DNA of 5,019 nt, from positions 1 to 5,019 of the forward strand of contig JAGAEB010000063.1 in the NCBI GenBank assembly GCA_017613335.1, given 5' to 3'. The stretch comes from Methanosarcinaceae archaeon (GTDB lineage Archaea > Halobacteriota > Methanosarcinia > Methanosarcinales > Methanosarcinaceae). The position numbers were made by a program, and so were the translations under genes. The notes beneath the pieces were generated by a model that was not told where the DNA came from, searched no databases, and saw nothing but the letters and a program-made list of their open reading frames with translations. Below, one piece after another: positions 3,500 to 5,019 of the stretch. Each line of letters starts with the position of its first letter. Position 1 is the stretch's first letter.

Positions 3500-5019
3500 T
3501 TACGCGACGGAACTGTCGAATCCTTTTTCATCGTCGTTGTTGTCGTAACCGCGGGCGAACTGCTCCGTGACTTTGTCATAGTAGCTCATGGCGGTCCTTG
3601 ATGTTGTCGGGCGGACTTTTTTCAGAGCGCGCGTGAAGTGGTCGTTTGTGAGAACCATGTATTTCATGTTTTCATAGACATCTTCGCGGGATGCGCCCGG
3701 CCTGATGACATCTCTCATGGCGATCATGCCGGCTTCGCGGCAGACGGCATCGATATCAGCGCCGACGTATCCTTCCGTTTCATCCGCCAGTTTTGAAATG
3801 TCAACGTTGGCTGACAGTTTTTTGCCTTTCAGATGGACGCGGAAGATCTCTTCGCGGGCTTCTTTTGACGGCGGCTTGACATAGACGAGACGGTCGAAAC
3901 GTCCCGGTCTCAGGAGCGCCGGGTCGAGGATGTCCGGGCGGTTGGTGGAGGCAACGACGACGACGTTCTTGAGTTCTTCGACACCGTCGAGTTCTGTCAG
4001 GATCTGGCTGACCGCGTTTTCCTGGACATGGTTCAGGGAGTCACCGGATCTGGCGGCGGCGATCGCATCGATCTCATCGAAGAAGATGACGGTCGGTGCG
4101 GCCTGCTTGGCTCTCTTGAAGATCGTCCGGATATTCTTTTCAGTCTCACCGACGAATTTGTTGAAAAGCTCAGGGCCTTTGACACTGATGAAGTTGGCGC
4201 CGCTTTCGTTGGCGACAGCTTTGGCCAGCATCGTTTTACCGGTTCCCGGCGGGCCGTACAGGAGAACGCCTTTGGGCGCGCGGATGCCTGCTGTCCTGAA
4301 AGCGTCAGGATATTTAAGAGGCCACTCGACGGCTTCGGAGAGTTCCTGTTTTTCGCTGCCGAGACCGCCGATATCAGCCCATCTGACATTCGGGATCTCC
4401 ACGAAAGCTTCTCTCATGGCGGACGGTTCCATACCCTCGAAGGCTTTTTCGAAGTCGTCCCATATGACGGTCAGTTTTTCAAGGGATTCCGGTGAAAGTG
4501 CTTTGTCGGGGTTTTTGCTGATGACCGGGATCAGACGGCGGATAGCGTTCATTGCTGCTTCTTTGCAGAGGGATGACAGATCTGCGCCGACGTAGCCGTG
4601 CGTTTTTTCAGCCAGTTCTTCAAGATTGACTGCCCGTGAGTGAGGCAGAGACCGCTTCAGTGTTTCATCGTCGATGTCGTCATCGGTCGTGCCGGATCCT
4701 TCGGGTGCTTTTTCGGGATCTTTTCCGGATGTGCCTTCAGGTGTGCCCGCAGGGGTTTCGGTGTTGTTTTCAGCAGGAGATGCGTCTTTTGAGCCGTGTT
4801 CCGGAAGTTCCTTGGGTTTTTCTTCGGTCTCTTCCGCTTTCTCAAGCGGCATGTTCTTGGTGTGGATCTTCAGGATCTGGAGACGACCTTCTTTATCCGG
4901 GACGCCGATCTCGATCTCACGGTCGAAACGACCGCCTCTTCTCAGCGCTTCGTCAATGGAATCCGGACGGTTCGTCGTGGCGATGACGATGACACGGCCT
5001 CTTGATTTCATGCCGTCCA
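3500..5019 (-). CDS. cdc48: CDC48/VAT-type AAA+ ATPase, C-terminal part (5' end beyond the window)
   Basis: The open frame extends to the right edge: the codons before Met 5011 encode Asp-Gly, matching the family's LMDGMKSRGRV. The N-terminal domain and D1 Walker motifs are therefore outside the window. Residues are counted from 5011. The end of D1 has sensor-1 ATTNRPD (11-17) and arginine fingers in ALRRGGRFDRE (22-32; most homologues have Pro or Phe for the first Gly). The D1 lid resumes at VNLEELAEKTHGYVGADL (128-145). D2 is complete: IGGLGSEKQELSEAVEWPL (214-232), Walker A GPPGTGKT (253-260), pore loop KFVGE (285-289), Walker B VIFFDEID (308-315), sensor-1 STNRPD (355-360), arginine fingers LRPGRFDR (367-374) and lid GYVGADI (414-420). 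Such hexamers use ATP to unfold proteins, often for the proteasome. An acidic, Pro/Thr/Glu-rich segment (about 58-126) interrupts the junction between the D1 core and lid. The C-terminus ends in an Asp/Asn-rich tail. Confidence 0.96.
   Translation of the reverse strand, partial: DGMKSRGRVIVIATTNRPDSIDEALRRGGRFDREIEIGVPDKEGRLQILKIHTKNMPLEKAEETEEKPKELPEHGSKDASPAENNTETPAGTPEGTSGKDPEKAPEGSGTTDDDIDDETLKRSLPHSRAVNLEELAEKTHGYVGADLSSLCKEAAMNAIRRLIPVISKNPDKALSPESLEKLTVIWDDFEKAFEGMEPSAMREAFVEIPNVRWADIGGLGSEKQELSEAVEWPLKYPDAFRTAGIRAPKGVLLYGPPGTGKTMLAKAVANESGANFISVKGPELFNKFVGETEKNIRTIFKRAKQAAPTVIFFDEIDAIAAARSGDSLNHVQENAVSQILTELDGVEELKNVVVVASTNRPDILDPALLRPGRFDRLVYVKPPSKEAREEIFRVHLKGKKLSANVDISKLADETEGYVGADIDAVCREAGMIAMRDVIRPGASREDVYENMKYMVLTNDHFTRALKKVRPTTSRTAMSYYDKVTEQFARGYDNNDDEKGFDSSVA
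4634..4840 (-). other. Acidic, low-complexity insertion inside CDC48 D1
   Basis: Between NMPLEKA and VNLEELAE, where archaeal CDC48 proteins usually have only a few residues (for example MPLAEDVDLEELAE), this protein has about 65-70 extra residues. They are rich in Glu, Pro, Thr, Gly, Lys and Asp (for example KPKELPEHGSKDASPAEN and TPAGTPEGTSGKDPEKAP, then TDDDIDDETL) and look disordered. The reading frame is maintained throughout and family sequence resumes exactly after it, so it is a genuine in-frame insertion and not a frameshift. Confidence 0.85.

Noticed and set aside
3328..3579. A minus-strand open frame with repeating peptides across the 32-bp array.
   Set aside because: It overlaps the end of cdc48 in another frame, and its repeats result from the 32-bp period being read in three frames.
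3930..4595. Plus-strand open frames of 221 and 155 codons opposite cdc48.
   Set aside because: They are antisense to the highly conserved D2 ATPase domain and show no family resemblance.

Overview
The window reads as a piece of a euryarchaeal chromosome, most likely from a methanogen. The main evidence is an archaeal-type two-ATPase-domain CDC48/VAT protein, AT-rich TATA-like boxes upstream of genes, and Shine-Dalgarno sites (AGGTG, GGAG) that fit an archaeal 16S tail. A cysteine-rich protein also resembles a family I associate with Methanomicrobiales. That order is an inference; no rRNA or methanogenesis gene is present to confirm it.

Layout from left to right. Positions 1-292 hold a 22-bp minisatellite that is cut by the left edge. 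Positions 293-417 appear non-coding except for a hexanucleotide repeat (393-446) that runs into the 3' end of the next gene. A YggS/PROSC-family PLP-binding protein lies on the minus strand (418-1209). A divergent intergenic region (1210-1505) holds a TATA-like element for each side and a 7-bp inverted repeat. A COG1738 (YhhQ-type) queuosine/archaeosine precursor transporter follows on the plus strand (1506-2303). It converges on a 290-residue cysteine-rich protein of unknown function on the minus strand (2427-3299), and a bidirectional intrinsic terminator and three 20-bp direct repeats sit between the two stops. Next, 3300-3499 holds a strong hairpin and three 32-bp direct repeats. The rest (3500-5019, minus strand) is the C-terminal part of a CDC48-type AAA+ ATPase that runs off the right edge.

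The genes look like ordinary housekeeping functions (PLP homeostasis, tRNA-modification precursor uptake, protein unfolding) and do not form an evident joint pathway. Two things stand out. First, each 3' gene end is followed by its own unrelated short tandem repeat (hexamer plus 22-mer, 20-mer, 32-mer). Second, the CDC48 homologue carries an extra acidic, Pro/Thr/Glu-rich segment of about 65-70 residues where most archaeal CDC48 proteins have only a few residues. I see no convincing defence, mobile or CRISPR system here.
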